Shown piece after piece: positions 16,080 through 25,072 of a stretch of DNA of 40,786 nt. A program made the position numbers and the translations under genes. The DNA comes from JBMYYE01 sp049609065 (GTDB taxonomy: Bacteria > Pseudomonadota > Alphaproteobacteria > Rhodobacterales > Rhodobacteraceae), in contig JBMYYE010000009.1 in NCBI GenBank assembly GCA_049609065.1, positions 1-40,786 of the forward strand, given 5' to 3'. Numbering within the stretch: the stretch's first letter is position 1; every line of letters starts with the position of its first letter. The notes beneath the pieces are model-generated. The model saw nothing but the letters and a program-made list of their open reading frames with translations, searched no databases and was not told where the DNA came from.

Positions 16080-17552
16080 TTAGTTGTGACCAGTTTGAAG
16101 CTTGCGCTCCAGATACATGGAATAGCGGGACATAGAGAAACAGAAGATAAAGAACATCAAGGCGATGAAGCCATACAGTTCCCAAACGATACCGTTCCAA
16201 TTTGCATCCGCACGAATTGCGTTTGAAAGCCCAAGCGGGTCCAAAAGACCAATGATCGACACGAGCACGGTGTCTTTGAAAACACCAATAAAGGTCGACA
16301 CGATGCCGGGGATTGAGATCTTGAGTGCTTGCGGCATGATAATCAGGCGCTGTGCCTTCCAGTAATCAAGCCCAAGAGCATCTGCAGCTTCATATTGCCC
16401 ACGTGGCAAGGCGGCCAAACCACCACGCACCACTTCGGCCATATAGGCAGCCGCAAAGAGCGTCACCATGATCAACACGCGCAAAATGATGTCGAACTGC
16501 GTGCCAGGCGGCAAGAAGATATTCAACAACACAGACGCAACAAACAAAAGCGTAATCAATGGCACACCACGAATGAATTCAATGAAGCCAACACAAAGTG
16601 TTTTCACAATGAAGAGATCCGACTGGCGCCCAAGCGCAAGCACAACACCCAAAGGCAAGGAACACGCAATCGCGACAACACCAATCAAAATGGAAAGCAT
16701 AAAGCCGCCAAATTTCCGGCTATCAACTTCTTCGATGCCAATTGGCATAGCCGCATCAAGCATCTCACCAAAATAGTTCACACCATAGAGCCACCAAAGA
16801 GCCGCGGCAATGACAGCCAAAATCAAGGCGAAAAGAGAACTCAACGAGCTGCTAACAACGCGGTAGGTACCAAAGCCCACAACAAAGCCAACAGCCGCCA
16901 AAACCGGCACCCAAATCGTTCCACCCCACATGAGCCAAGGAAGCACGAATGGGAAAATCGCAGTGAACATCAAAGGATTTGGAAGGCGTTTTGCCCCCGC
17001 GGCGATTTCTTCTGCGCGGCCCGCTTTATCAACGGTCATAGCTTGGAAACCAAGATATGCAGCGCCAGCCAAAAGAACAGCACCCAAAACAAGGCCAAAT
17101 GTGCCAAGTTTCACCATGAAGGTCACGCCAAGGACGGCCAACAAAAGCACCCAGTTCATACGACGGCTGATCATGTTAAAGAGCACAGGGATCAACGCCA
17201 CAAACAAAAGTGCGAAAGCCAAAATCGGACGCCAGTATTGCTCAGGCGGGTAAAACCCGAACATGAGCTGAATCCAACGGTCGCGCACAACACCCCAACA
17301 GGCACCATGTGCACCTTCACCAACGATCGCACGACATTCTTTTAACGATGTTGCTGACCATGTGCTTTGGAACGCCCAAGGTAGGAAAATAGACGCAACC
17401 AGCAAGATAGCAGCAAGCGCAAGTAGAGTGAGGACGCTGTTAAACACGCCGTTAAAGAGGTTCGCCTTCATCCAGCCGATAAGGCCAACTGTGGATGCGG
17501 GGGGCTCTTTTTCGGGGAGCATTTCATCACGTACATAAGCTAAGTCAGTCAT
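16080..17552 (-). CDS. bztC: Polar amino-acid ABC transporter permease (second subunit)
   Basis: This 490-residue inner-membrane permease has many hydrophobic helices and the HisM-type coupling motif EVVRGGLAALPRGQYEAADALGL (given as residues within about 380-410), which contacts the ATPase. It is longer than many BztC proteins because of extra N-terminal helices between about 30 and 240. The ATG has GAAGGAG upstream. It lies one base from bztB, and the two permeases form the channel with BztD. Confidence 0.92.
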   Translation of the reverse strand: MTDLAYVRDEMLPEKEPPASTVGLIGWMKANLFNGVFNSVLTLLALAAILLVASIFLPWAFQSTWSATSLKECRAIVGEGAHGACWGVVRDRWIQLMFGFYPPEQYWRPILAFALLFVALIPVLFNMISRRMNWVLLLAVLGVTFMVKLGTFGLVLGAVLLAGAAYLGFQAMTVDKAGRAEEIAAGAKRLPNPLMFTAIFPFVLPWLMWGGTIWVPVLAAVGFVVGFGTYRVVSSSLSSLFALILAVIAAALWWLYGVNYFGEMLDAAMPIGIEEVDSRKFGGFMLSILIGVVAIACSLPLGVVLALGRQSDLFIVKTLCVGFIEFIRGVPLITLLFVASVLLNIFLPPGTQFDIILRVLIMVTLFAAAYMAEVVRGGLAALPRGQYEAADALGLDYWKAQRLIIMPQALKISIPGIVSTFIGVFKDTVLVSIIGLLDPLGLSNAIRADANWNGIVWELYGFIALMFFIFCFSMSRYSMYLERKLQTGHN

Positions 17553-17553
17553 A

Positions 17554-18807
17554 TTAACGCTCCTTCAGCTTAACAGAGTTGTTGTAAATGTTCATCGCCA
17601 TGGAAATGGACAATGAAATCGCAAGGTAAATCAACATGCCCAACAAAACCGTTTCAAGCTCACGGCCCGTTTGGTTCAAGGTCACGCCCATCAACGTCCC
17701 CGTCAAATCCATGTACCCAACCGCAATCGCCAAAGACGAGTTTTTGGTCAAGTTCAAGTAGTTGGAAATCAACGGTGGAATGATCACACGCAACGCCTGT
17801 GGCAAGACAACCAAGCTCATGGTGCGGTTTGGACGAAGGCCCAACGCGCCAGCAGCTTCGGTTTGACCTTTGGAAATGGCCATAATACCTGCACGCACGA
17901 TTTCTGCGATAAAGGCCGCCGTATAAAGCGACAATGCAAGCCAAAGTGCAATCAAAGAGTTCCGCATATGCGTCCCGCCTTTGAAGTTGAAGCCTTTCAA
18001 CTCAGGGTAGCCCAAGTGAAGACCAAGCAAATAGCCAAGAATAATCAAGGGGACAAAGACAACAGCTAGCCGCGCCAAGACTGTTTTCGGGCGATCACCC
18101 GTTGCTTCTTGGATGGCATCTGCGCGTTTCTTTATCAGCTTGGCAACAATCATGCCCGCGATGAACACGAACAGCATTGCGATGAAATCAAGGCTGATGT
18201 CAAAGCTGCCCCAGAACACGGAAATATCACCGAGCCCACGTGAGAAGAGGATCTCAGGAATATAGACACCGCGATTGGTAACCGCTACGCTATCAAAGAG
18301 AGCCATGCTCGCTTCACCCGACCTAAAGGCGCGCGGAGCAGGCAGCGTTTCGATCAAAATCGCCATCACCAAAACGATCCAAAGCAACACAGGCACGTTG
18401 CGGAATGTTTCCACATAGACAGCCATAATGCGCGATACGATCCAGTTTTTGGACAGGCGTGCCACACCGATAATCACACCCAAAACCGTCGCCGTAATAC
18501 AGCCCATAACCGCAATCACAAGCGTGTTCATAAGGCCAATCACAGCCGCACGAATATGGGGGCTTTGAGAATTATAATCTAGGAGGCGCTGGTTGATATC
18601 ATAGCCAGCAGGCTCACCCATGAAACGAAAGCTCGGGGACTTCCCCAGAGTTTCAAGGTTTGCTGCAACGTTGCTGATAATACCAGCAAGGAGCAATAAA
18701 AATCCGATCAATGCCACGACCTGAATTGTCATGGAACGATAGCGGGTGTCGTACAATAGCATAGAAAGCTTGAACGAACCCTTTGGAGGGTCGGTCAGTG
18801 TTGTCAT
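17554..18807 (-). CDS. bztB: Polar amino-acid ABC transporter permease (first subunit)
   Basis: This 417-residue permease has about eight hydrophobic segments and the coupling motif EIVRAGIMAISKGQTEAAGA near 315-335. It pairs with BztC in the membrane. The start is the ATG at 18807 with GGGAA about eight bases upstream. A strong hairpin separates it from bztA, so it is probably made at a lower level than the binding protein. Confidence 0.92.
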   Translation of the reverse strand: MTTLTDPPKGSFKLSMLLYDTRYRSMTIQVVALIGFLLLLAGIISNVAANLETLGKSPSFRFMGEPAGYDINQRLLDYNSQSPHIRAAVIGLMNTLVIAVMGCITATVLGVIIGVARLSKNWIVSRIMAVYVETFRNVPVLLWIVLVMAILIETLPAPRAFRSGEASMALFDSVAVTNRGVYIPEILFSRGLGDISVFWGSFDISLDFIAMLFVFIAGMIVAKLIKKRADAIQEATGDRPKTVLARLAVVFVPLIILGYLLGLHLGYPELKGFNFKGGTHMRNSLIALWLALSLYTAAFIAEIVRAGIMAISKGQTEAAGALGLRPNRTMSLVVLPQALRVIIPPLISNYLNLTKNSSLAIAVGYMDLTGTLMGVTLNQTGRELETVLLGMLIYLAISLSISMAMNIYNNSVKLKER

Positions 18808-18881
18808 CTAGGACATTCCCTGTTCATACCCGATCATCCTTGGCGAATTTTTTCGCTCTGCGTCGGGCTTGTTTTAGTTAA

Positions 18882-18911
18882 AAAAGGGCGCAGAAAACTC
18901 TGCGCCCTTTT
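18882..18911 (-). terminator. Intra-operon terminator/attenuator between bztA and bztB
   Basis: A stem of about 13 pairs is formed by AAAAGGGCGCAGA and TCTGCGCCCTTTT around a four-base loop, followed on the minus strand by a T run. It lies just after the bztA stop at 18925. Such a site lets most transcripts end after the binding protein while some read through to the permeases. Confidence 0.85.
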
Positions 18912-18924
18912 CGTTTATATAATC

Positions 18925-19944
18925 CTAGCGGAAAGGAGGTGAGTAAAGAAGACCACCATCTGTCCACTGTGCGTTAAGACCACGCGCAAGTGCGATTGGT
19001 GTTTTCTCACCAATGTTCTTTTCGAAGATCTCTGCATAGTTACCGCCAGCAGCGATAGCGTTTTTCGCCCAATCAGCAGAAAGGCCGAGCATTTCGCCAA
19101 GGCTACCTTCTGTGCCCAAGAGGCGGTTGATTTCTGGGTTATCGCCAGCAGATGCAGACATTTCACCGATGTTTGCAGATGTCACGCCGAGTTCTTCAGC
19201 TGTGATAAGCGCATTCAAAGTCCAGCGAACGATGTCACCCCATTGGTTGTCGCCGTGGCGAACAAGTGGGCCGAGTGGCTCTTTGGAAATGATTTCTGGC
19301 AACAAAACGTGACCAGCTGGATCGTCAAATGACGCACGTGTCGCCGCAAGGCCAGACGCGTCAGTTGTGTAAACGTCACATGCACCAGCAAGGTACTGCT
19401 GTTGTGCTTCTGCGTTTGTTTCGATTGGAACTGGCTCATAAGAGATGTTGTTTGCACGGAAGAAGTCCGCCAAGTTCAACTCTGTTGTTGTACCTGTTTG
19501 GATACATACAGTCGCACCATCGAGTTCCTTCGCTGAAGAAACGCCCATGTCTTTAGCAACCATGAAGCCTTGGCCATCATAATAGTTGATACCTGTAAAT
19601 TCAAATTTAAGGTCAACATCACGTGAGAATGTCCAAGTTGTGTTACGTGCAAGCAGATCGATTTCGCCTGATGCAAGCGCTGTAAAACGTGTTTTGCCCG
19701 TTGTTGGAACGAACTCGACCGCTTTTGCATCGCCAAGAACAGCAGCTGCAACCGCACGGCAAACGCCAACGTCGAAGCCTTCCCATTCGCCAGACGCGTT
19801 TGGCGCCGCAAAGCCTACGAGACCTGTGGTCACACCACAGTTTACCTTACCGCGAGCCTTAACTTCGTCGAGCGTACCTGCAAATGCACCTGTCGCTGCA
19901 ATGCTGGCAACCGTCAACGCGCCAAGAAATACTGATTTTTTCAT
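18925..19944 (-). CDS. bztA: Periplasmic glutamate/glutamine/aspartate/asparagine-binding protein
   Basis: This 339-residue protein has a classic signal peptide (MKKSVFLGALTVASIAATGA, cleavage after AFA). The mature part opens with VKARGKVNCGVTTGLVGFA and contains EGFDVGVCRAVAAAVLGD and TGKTRFTALASGEIDLL, typical of family 3 solute-binding proteins. It delivers acidic and amide amino acids to BztBCD. The ATG at 19944 follows AGAGG. It is the first gene of the operon and has its own downstream hairpin. Confidence 0.95.
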   Translation of the reverse strand: MKKSVFLGALTVASIAATGAFAGTLDEVKARGKVNCGVTTGLVGFAAPNASGEWEGFDVGVCRAVAAAVLGDAKAVEFVPTTGKTRFTALASGEIDLLARNTTWTFSRDVDLKFEFTGINYYDGQGFMVAKDMGVSSAKELDGATVCIQTGTTTELNLADFFRANNISYEPVPIETNAEAQQQYLAGACDVYTTDASGLAATRASFDDPAGHVLLPEIISKEPLGPLVRHGDNQWGDIVRWTLNALITAEELGVTSANIGEMSASAGDNPEINRLLGTEGSLGEMLGLSADWAKNAIAAGGNYAEIFEKNIGEKTPIALARGLNAQWTDGGLLYSPPFR

Positions 19945-19985
19945 TTTTACCTCTTCCTGATTTTCCACCCAAGGGTGGCTATTTA

Positions 19986-20008
19986 TTCCCTAAAAAGATT
20001 ATAGGGAA
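19986..20008 (-). promoter_or_regulatory. Candidate bztA -10 box inside an inverted repeat
   Basis: TTCCCTA (19986-19992) and TAGGGAA (20002-20008) are perfect inverted arms nine bases apart. On the minus strand a consensus TATAAT (20003-19998) overlaps the dyad. The start would lie near 19991, about 47 bases before the bztA ATG. No good -35 hexamer is seen, which would fit an activated promoter. The dyad could be an operator or a leader hairpin. Confidence 0.4.
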
Positions 20009-20154
20009 AAACTGTATCCATGAGAGGGGTCCTCCCATAGCATAGGGGAGTTTGGACAAATAATGGCAGTAAGGTCAAGGGTCGGACTTCAAATTACTGA
20101 CGGAATCTGACCAATCCTTACCGTTTTCCCCATCTTTCCCCAACGTAAACATGT

Positions 20155-20184
20155 CTAAACGACATGACCTGCTCCTAAACGACA
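20155..20184 (-). repeat. Two direct repeats upstream of bztA
   Basis: The minus strand carries TGTCGTTTAG twice, at 20184-20175 and 20164-20155, separated by exactly ten bases, giving a 20-base period (two helical turns). A small hairpin, CATGTC/GACATG, overlaps the second copy at 20150-20166. They lie between the ATP12 gene and bztA and could be activator sites for bztA. The regulator is unknown. Confidence 0.4.
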
Positions 20185-20200
20185 CCAAAGAACAGAAAAA

Positions 20201-20914
20201 CTAAGCCACCTGCAATGAATGATAGAATCGCGCGATGGTTTCAAACTCTATACGCTTGATTTCCACCATTTTTGCCGCGTCTTCATCTTCGCCCCATTCT
20301 TGGATTTGCCACGTTTCATCAACGCGGCTTAGATCCCAAATGGCCGCCACACTGTTTTGACCTTCCGCCGCAGCCAGCCCCAAAATAAGCGAACCTGACA
20401 TCGCCACCAATTCATGGAGCGCCGCCAAGCCAAAAGCCGTTTCACTCTTGACCCGCGCCGTGAGCTTCGCCGTCTCATCTGGGTTTTGCGCTACATGCAT
20501 GACGCCTTGCCCGGTTGCCAAAGCCACACCAAAACGCGTTTTCGCCCAGTCCAAAAGCGGATCCCATTTTTCCGCCTGCCGCGCGATTAAGCCTTCTGGA
20601 TATGTCGCGCGGTAGCACAACAAATCCGTACCCCCATAGGCCGCAACGATTTCTGCCACCTCATCAAACTGAACAGCCACCTTATCAACAGCCGCATTCG
20701 CCAAACGGGTGAACGGCATGCTAAGCGGATCAATCTCACCTTCTTGCGTGGCCCATTCGCCTTTGATCAAGTCCGCAAGCGCACGGGTTGGCACCGTGAG
20801 GCTCGTTTTAGCTGGCGTTTTTAAAACCCGACCATCGAGCTGAATTTCAAATCCGCCCTCGACCTCAACAATGGTTTCCTCTGTCCAAAACCGTTTTGCT
20901 TTCCACTCAGCCAT
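20201..20914 (-). CDS. ATP12-family F1-ATPase assembly chaperone
   Basis: This 237-residue protein matches the ATP12 family, known in mitochondria and alphaproteobacteria, which protects F1 alpha subunits during ATP synthase assembly. Visible family features are the N-terminal RFWTEETIVEVEGGFEIQLD, LKTPAK, and ANAAVDKV followed by a GGTDLLCYRA segment. There is no signal or membrane segment. It is the last gene of the rarA-crcB-rluA-HAD-ATP12 operon and overlaps the HAD gene by eight bases. Confidence 0.9.
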   Translation of the reverse strand: MAEWKAKRFWTEETIVEVEGGFEIQLDGRVLKTPAKTSLTVPTRALADLIKGEWATQEGEIDPLSMPFTRLANAAVDKVAVQFDEVAEIVAAYGGTDLLCYRATYPEGLIARQAEKWDPLLDWAKTRFGVALATGQGVMHVAQNPDETAKLTARVKSETAFGLAALHELVAMSGSLILGLAAAEGQNSVAAIWDLSRVDETWQIQEWGEDEDAAKMVEIKRIEFETIARFYHSLQVA

Positions 20915-21602
20915 TCGTGCCTCCTAGAACCTGATCAATCGCATCAGGCAATACTGAAAATTCATCCACAATTGCATCGGCGGCACCCAAACGCGCCACA
21001 TCGTGATAGCCCCAAGATACGCCAATGGCTTTTACGCCGGCGGATTTGGCCATTGCCATGTCAAATTCCGTATCGCCGATCAAGACCGCATTTTGCGCAT
21101 CCACACCCGTTTCGCGCAAGCAGGCCTCAACCATAGATGGATGCGGTTTTGACGGATGATCATCCGCCACCTGTGTTGACATAAAATACGGGGTGAGCTT
21201 TTTGCTTTCTAAAAGGTAATCCAACCCGCGCCGCGATTTTCCTGTGGCAATTCCCAAGATCACCTCATCCACACTGTGCAAGGCCTCAAGGCAGGCAAGG
21301 GCACCATCAAAAAGGGTGACATTTTTTTGCTCTGCCCCTTGCGCGCGCAGTTCAACGAAAGAGGCTTTATACCCCTCCGCCAGCTCGGCGCAAAACGCAT
21401 CTTCAAATTCTGGCGAAAGCGTTTTAACGGCTTCAAAAAGCGACAACCCAATGATTCCACGGATGGCGTCGGCATCTGGGGCCACAAGCCCGCGCGCGCC
21501 ATAGGCGTACTCCATTGAGCGCACGATATGGGCTTGGCTGTCCACCAATGTGCCATCCACGTCAAATATGACAAGCCGCAAATCGGCCTCCATCTGTGGC
21601 AT
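20907..21602 (-). CDS. HAD-family phosphatase (phosphoglycolate-phosphatase-like)
   Basis: This 231-residue protein shows HAD motif I VIFDVDGTLVDS (Asp14 nucleophile, Asp16 acid), motif II ATGKSRRG, a lysine in DHPSKPHP and motif IV IGDTEFDMAMA. A cap domain lies between about residues 20 and 90. The natural substrate cannot be read from the sequence. The ATG shares a base with the stop of the upstream pseudouridine synthase gene. Confidence 0.88.
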   Translation of the reverse strand: MPQMEADLRLVIFDVDGTLVDSQAHIVRSMEYAYGARGLVAPDADAIRGIIGLSLFEAVKTLSPEFEDAFCAELAEGYKASFVELRAQGAEQKNVTLFDGALACLEALHSVDEVILGIATGKSRRGLDYLLESKKLTPYFMSTQVADDHPSKPHPSMVEACLRETGVDAQNAVLIGDTEFDMAMAKSAGVKAIGVSWGYHDVARLGAADAIVDEFSVLPDAIDQVLGGTNG

Positions 21603-22648
21603 TACATATCCTCGAACGGGTCCGCTTCGACATCATTTTCATGCCAGCCCAGCATGTCCCATGTCTGTTCCATATGCGGTGGCAATTCTGCGGTGATGGT
21701 TTGAATTTTCTTGGTGACAGGGTGTTCAAACGTAATCAAACGCGCATGAAGGTGAAGTTTTTTGGACAATTCCCCACCGAGCCCTGCCCCCCAGCCATCG
21801 CCAAGGTTTTCTTGCCCAGATCCGCCATATTTCCCGTCACCAATAATCGGGTGGCCAATTTCTGCCATATGTGCGCGAAGTTGATGCGTGCGTCCCGTGA
21901 TCGGCACAAGCGCAACCCAACATGTGCGGCCCCCAAGGTTCGAGAGAACCGCATAATCGGTTGTGGCGTGTTTGGCGTCTCTGGTTTCTTCAACCTCACG
22001 CGGGTGAATACAGATCATCTTTTCGCCTGCCCCATGCGGGCCATGGCCGGCCGCTTTCACGAGGCCATATTTCACCGTGCCAACCCGTGGCATCGGCGCA
22101 CCCGCAACCGCCGCCCAATAAATTTTGCGCGTATCACGGTGGCGAAAGGCTTTGGTCAGGTCGCTTGCAACCTTGCGTGTGCGCGCCAGCAAGAGAACAC
22201 CTGACGTGTCCTTATCCAAACGGTGCACAAGACGCGGTTTTTCCTCATAGTCAAATTTCAGCGCCTCGGTCATGCCATCCACATGACGTTTTTGCTTGCT
22301 GCCCCCTTGGGTCGGAAGCCCAGGCGGTTTGTTAATCGCGATGATATAATCATCTTTATAAAGCACTGTGCTTTGGATCATTTTTGCGTCTGCATCGGAC
22401 ACCCGTGACGGGATATGTTTGGGTGCGGGTTGGTGATCCTTATCAGGGAGCGGCGGCACACGCACGACCTGCCCCGCAACCAAGCGGTGGCTGCTTTTCA
22501 CGCGGCCTTTATCAACGCGGATATCCCCCTTGCGGCACATTTTTTCGATACGGCCTTGGGTCACATGAGGAAACAAGCGGCGGAACCAACGATCCAAGCG
22601 TTGATCATCATCGTCGCTCGACACTTCGAGAAATTGAACTTGGCTCAC
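21602..22648 (-). CDS. RluA-family pseudouridine synthase (RluC-like)
   Basis: This 348-residue enzyme isomerises uridines in RNA, most likely 23S rRNA. An S4 RNA-binding domain covers about 16-65 (DQRLDRWFRRLF ... GDIRVDKGRVK). The catalytic segment is RLVHRLDKDTSGVLL with Asp145. The fold order fits RluC/RluD, but the exact target is not certain. It is coupled to crcB by a four-base overlap. Confidence 0.9.
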   Translation of the reverse strand: MSQVQFLEVSSDDDDQRLDRWFRRLFPHVTQGRIEKMCRKGDIRVDKGRVKSSHRLVAGQVVRVPPLPDKDHQPAPKHIPSRVSDADAKMIQSTVLYKDDYIIAINKPPGLPTQGGSKQKRHVDGMTEALKFDYEEKPRLVHRLDKDTSGVLLLARTRKVASDLTKAFRHRDTRKIYWAAVAGAPMPRVGTVKYGLVKAAGHGPHGAGEKMICIHPREVEETRDAKHATTDYAVLSNLGGRTCWVALVPITGRTHQLRAHMAEIGHPIIGDGKYGGSGQENLGDGWGAGLGGELSKKLHLHARLITFEHPVTKKIQTITAELPPHMEQTWDMLGWHENDVEADPFEDM

Positions 22649-22998
22649 GATAGGGCCCCTTTCGCGACCAGTGTCGCAACAAAAATAGCAATCAATGACA
22701 ACGCAACAGACGCCACCACATAAAGACCAGCCGCGCCGAAACGCTCTGCGTCGACAAGTTTCACAACATCCAAGGAAAACGTTGAAAACGTCGTGAACCC
22801 GCCAAGCATCCCCGTCATAATCAAGGGCTGAAATTTATCCATTCCCTTTGACATCAAAAGCACCGCCACAAGCCCCATCAGAAAGGAGCCAACGACGTTC
22901 ACAACAAGCGTGCCATAAGGAAACCCGACAAGCTGTCCAACCCCATAACGGGTCACCGCGCCAAGAGCGCCGCCAAGTGCAATCCAAAGTAAGGTCAT
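22645..22998 (-). CDS. crcB: Fluoride channel CrcB/Fluc
   Basis: This 117-residue four-helix protein exports fluoride as a dual-topology dimer. It shows GGALGAVTRYGV near the start, GTLVVNVVGSFLMG with the key Asn, and the GGFTTFSTFS signature. The ATG at 22998 has a G-rich ribosome site and lies just after the rarA stop; a longer frame that would overlap rarA is rejected. I saw no fluoride riboswitch in the 31-base gap upstream. Confidence 0.94.
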   Translation of the reverse strand: MTLLWIALGGALGAVTRYGVGQLVGFPYGTLVVNVVGSFLMGLVAVLLMSKGMDKFQPLIMTGMLGGFTTFSTFSLDVVKLVDAERFGAAGLYVVASVALSLIAIFVATLVAKGALS

Positions 22999-23029
22999 GG
23001 CCCCCGTTTCGCGCGACTGGCGGGGATTG

Positions 23030-24343
23030 TCAACTGTCGTGGCGTTTATGGCGCAGTTTGGCAAAGTAATCATTTCGCCGTTTGAGTTCTCGTTCAAAGC
23101 CACGCTCGACGGGCTGATAAATCACGGGGCGTTTCATATCATCCGGGAAATAGTTTTGCCCCGAAAACCCATCCTCAGCGTCATGATCATAGGCATAGCC
23201 ATCGCCATATCCTTGATTTTTCATCAGGGATGTTGGGGCGTTCAAAATATGTTTAGGGGGTAACGATGACCCTGATTGTTTCGCAAGTTTGCGCGCGGCT
23301 TTATACCCGACATACGCCGCGTTGGATTTGGGCGCGAGCGCCAGATAGACCACGGCTTGTGCAAGGGCGAGTTCCCCTTCGGGACTGCCCAAACGTTCAT
23401 AGGTTTCCCAGGCGTGAATGCATTGGGCTTGCGCATTGGGCTCGGCCAGTCCGATATCCTCAACCGCCATGCGCGTTAGGCGCCGTGCGAGATAGCGCGG
23501 GTCTTCGCCCCCCTCGAGCATACGCGCGAACCAATACAAGGATGCATCAGGGTCCGAGCCGCGCACCGATTTATGCAAAGCCGAAATCAGATTATAATGC
23601 GTATCCCCTGATTTATCATATTGCGCCGCCCGCCGCATAAGACGTTTTGCCAATTGATCCGGTCCAATTTTATCGTCCAGATTCCATGCCGCGACCTGTT
23701 CCACCAAATTCAAAAGCGCCCGACCATCACCATCGGCCATTTCCAATAAATTCTCGCGCGCCTCGCCTGTAAGCGGCAATGCTCGCTCCATTTCATGTTC
23801 GGCGCGCTGCGCCATCAATTCCAGATCTGCAAGGGTCAGGCGTTCAAGCACCATAACTTGAGACCGCGAGAGAAGCGCACGGTTCAATTCAAACGATGGG
23901 TTTTCTGTTGTTGCTCCGACCAAAATAATCGTGCCGTTTTCCATATGCGGCAAAAATCCGTCTTGCTGGGCTTTGTTAAAACGATGGATTTCGTCCACAA
24001 ACAAAAGCGTCCCTTTGCCGTTTTGGCGCCGCAAACGGGCCGCTTCAAATACTTTTTTCAGCTCAGGCACGCCTGTAAAAATTGCGCTGATTTGTACAAA
24101 AGCCAAATCCGTTTCATCCGCCAACAGGCGCGCAATCGTGGTTTTGCCAACCCCTGGTGGCCCCCAAAAAATAACCGATGACAGGGTTCCAGATGCAAGC
24201 ATCGTTGTCAAAGGCGCGTCCGCACCTAAAACTTGGTCCTGGCCAATCACCTCAGAGAGAGTTTTCGGGCGCAACCGATCCGCAAGCGGCGCAGGCGTCG
24301 CAGCAGATGCATCAGAAGTCGAAGTGTCAAAAAGATCAGCCAT
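23030..24343 (-). CDS. rarA: Replication-associated recombination ATPase RarA (MgsA)
   Basis: This 437-residue AAA+ ATPase acts at stalled replication forks. Walker A is GPPGVGKTT (61-69), Walker B is LLFVDEIHRFNKAQQD (113-128), sensor 1 is GATTENPSFE, and the C-terminal MgsA domain contains GSDPDASLYWFARMLEGGED. The length is typical. It heads the rarA-crcB-rluA-HAD-ATP12 operon. Confidence 0.94.
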   Translation of the reverse strand: MADLFDTSTSDASAATPAPLADRLRPKTLSEVIGQDQVLGADAPLTTMLASGTLSSVIFWGPPGVGKTTIARLLADETDLAFVQISAIFTGVPELKKVFEAARLRRQNGKGTLLFVDEIHRFNKAQQDGFLPHMENGTIILVGATTENPSFELNRALLSRSQVMVLERLTLADLELMAQRAEHEMERALPLTGEARENLLEMADGDGRALLNLVEQVAAWNLDDKIGPDQLAKRLMRRAAQYDKSGDTHYNLISALHKSVRGSDPDASLYWFARMLEGGEDPRYLARRLTRMAVEDIGLAEPNAQAQCIHAWETYERLGSPEGELALAQAVVYLALAPKSNAAYVGYKAARKLAKQSGSSLPPKHILNAPTSLMKNQGYGDGYAYDHDAEDGFSGQNYFPDDMKRPVIYQPVERGFERELKRRNDYFAKLRHKRHDS

Positions 24344-24389
24344 GGGTGCAGTCTATGCGCAATTTCATGGCAAGAAAAGGCAATAGCAC

Positions 24390-24406
24390 CCCTCCTTATC
24401 GGAGGG
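24390..24406 (-). terminator. Weak hairpin downstream of the luxI-like gene
   Basis: CCCTCC (24390-24395) and GGAGGG (24401-24406) form a perfect six-pair stem with a five-base loop just past the luxI-like stop. No good T run follows on the minus strand, so it may be a weak or Rho-aided terminator between the quorum-sensing unit and rarA. Confidence 0.35.
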
Positions 24407-24421
24407 ATGCCCATAATGTTT

Positions 24422-25009
24422 TTAGTGAAGTTTGCCGCTCAAATCGATTGACACACATTGATTGTCAATCCCGTCAAGCTCCATCACAGGGCCTGCGGCC
24501 TCCGCCTCTAGGCCGCAGCGTTTGGCCCAACGCGGCCAATTGGCAGGGATCAACCCCAACACCCGCGCCGCGCCAAGTTCACGTGCAGAGCGGCTCATTT
24601 CGGTGATGAGATGCGCATGCACACGGCGGCGCACTTTTTGCGGTGTGTCATGGGCGACAAAAACACGAGAGCTTTCCCAAACGTTTTCTTCAACCGGTGC
24701 TTCGTCATAAAGAAGATGGGTCGGAATTGTATCCAACAGCCCGCGCTGCGCATCTCGGATCATGTAAGTGTAAATCCCGCAACGCGCGGTTGTTGGTGTC
24801 AGCCGTATCCCCGCATAGACGCGGCCAAAGTCGTGGACGGCCACCCAACGAGACGCAGGCGTGTCATATTGGTCATATTCCATCCCCATCGCCTCTGGCA
24901 GATCCCAGTTATTTTGGACGATGAACGATTGTTTACGTGCTCTTAGAAGGTTAGCGAAAAGTTCGCCGTGAGTGTGCAGATTTTCGAAGGATAGAGTGGT
25001 AGTTTGCAT
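24422..25009 (-). CDS. LuxI-family acyl-homoserine-lactone synthase
   Basis: This 195-residue enzyme makes an acyl-homoserine lactone from S-adenosylmethionine and an acyl carrier. The invariant residues are present: Arg25, Phe29, Trp35, Asp46 and Asp49 (in EYDQYD), Arg69 (GIRLTPT), and Glu112 and Arg115 (WESSRVF). The ATG at 25009 has GGGGAG eight bases upstream; a longer frame has no support. The acyl-chain length cannot be told. It lies 63 bases downstream of a luxR-type gene, so the pair forms one quorum-sensing unit. Confidence 0.92.
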   Translation of the reverse strand: MQTTTLSFENLHTHGELFANLLRARKQSFIVQNNWDLPEAMGMEYDQYDTPASRWVAVHDFGRVYAGIRLTPTTARCGIYTYMIRDAQRGLLDTIPTHLLYDEAPVEENVWESSRVFVAHDTPQKVRRRVHAHLITEMSRSARELGAARVLGLIPANWPRWAKRCGLEAEAAGPVMELDGIDNQCVSIDLSGKLH

Positions 25010-25072
25010 TGTTTGGGCTCCCCAATAAAATTGAAGATCAAAACTTGAGATGCAAGCCCCCTCATCCACACA

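Noticed and set aside
16329..17345. Long plus-strand open frame of 338 codons opposite bztC
   Set aside because: It is an antisense shadow of a hydrophobic permease gene, rich in His, Asn and Lys with no family motif.
22999..23029. Fluoride riboswitch upstream of crcB
   Set aside because: The gap is only 31 bases and shows no fitting structure.
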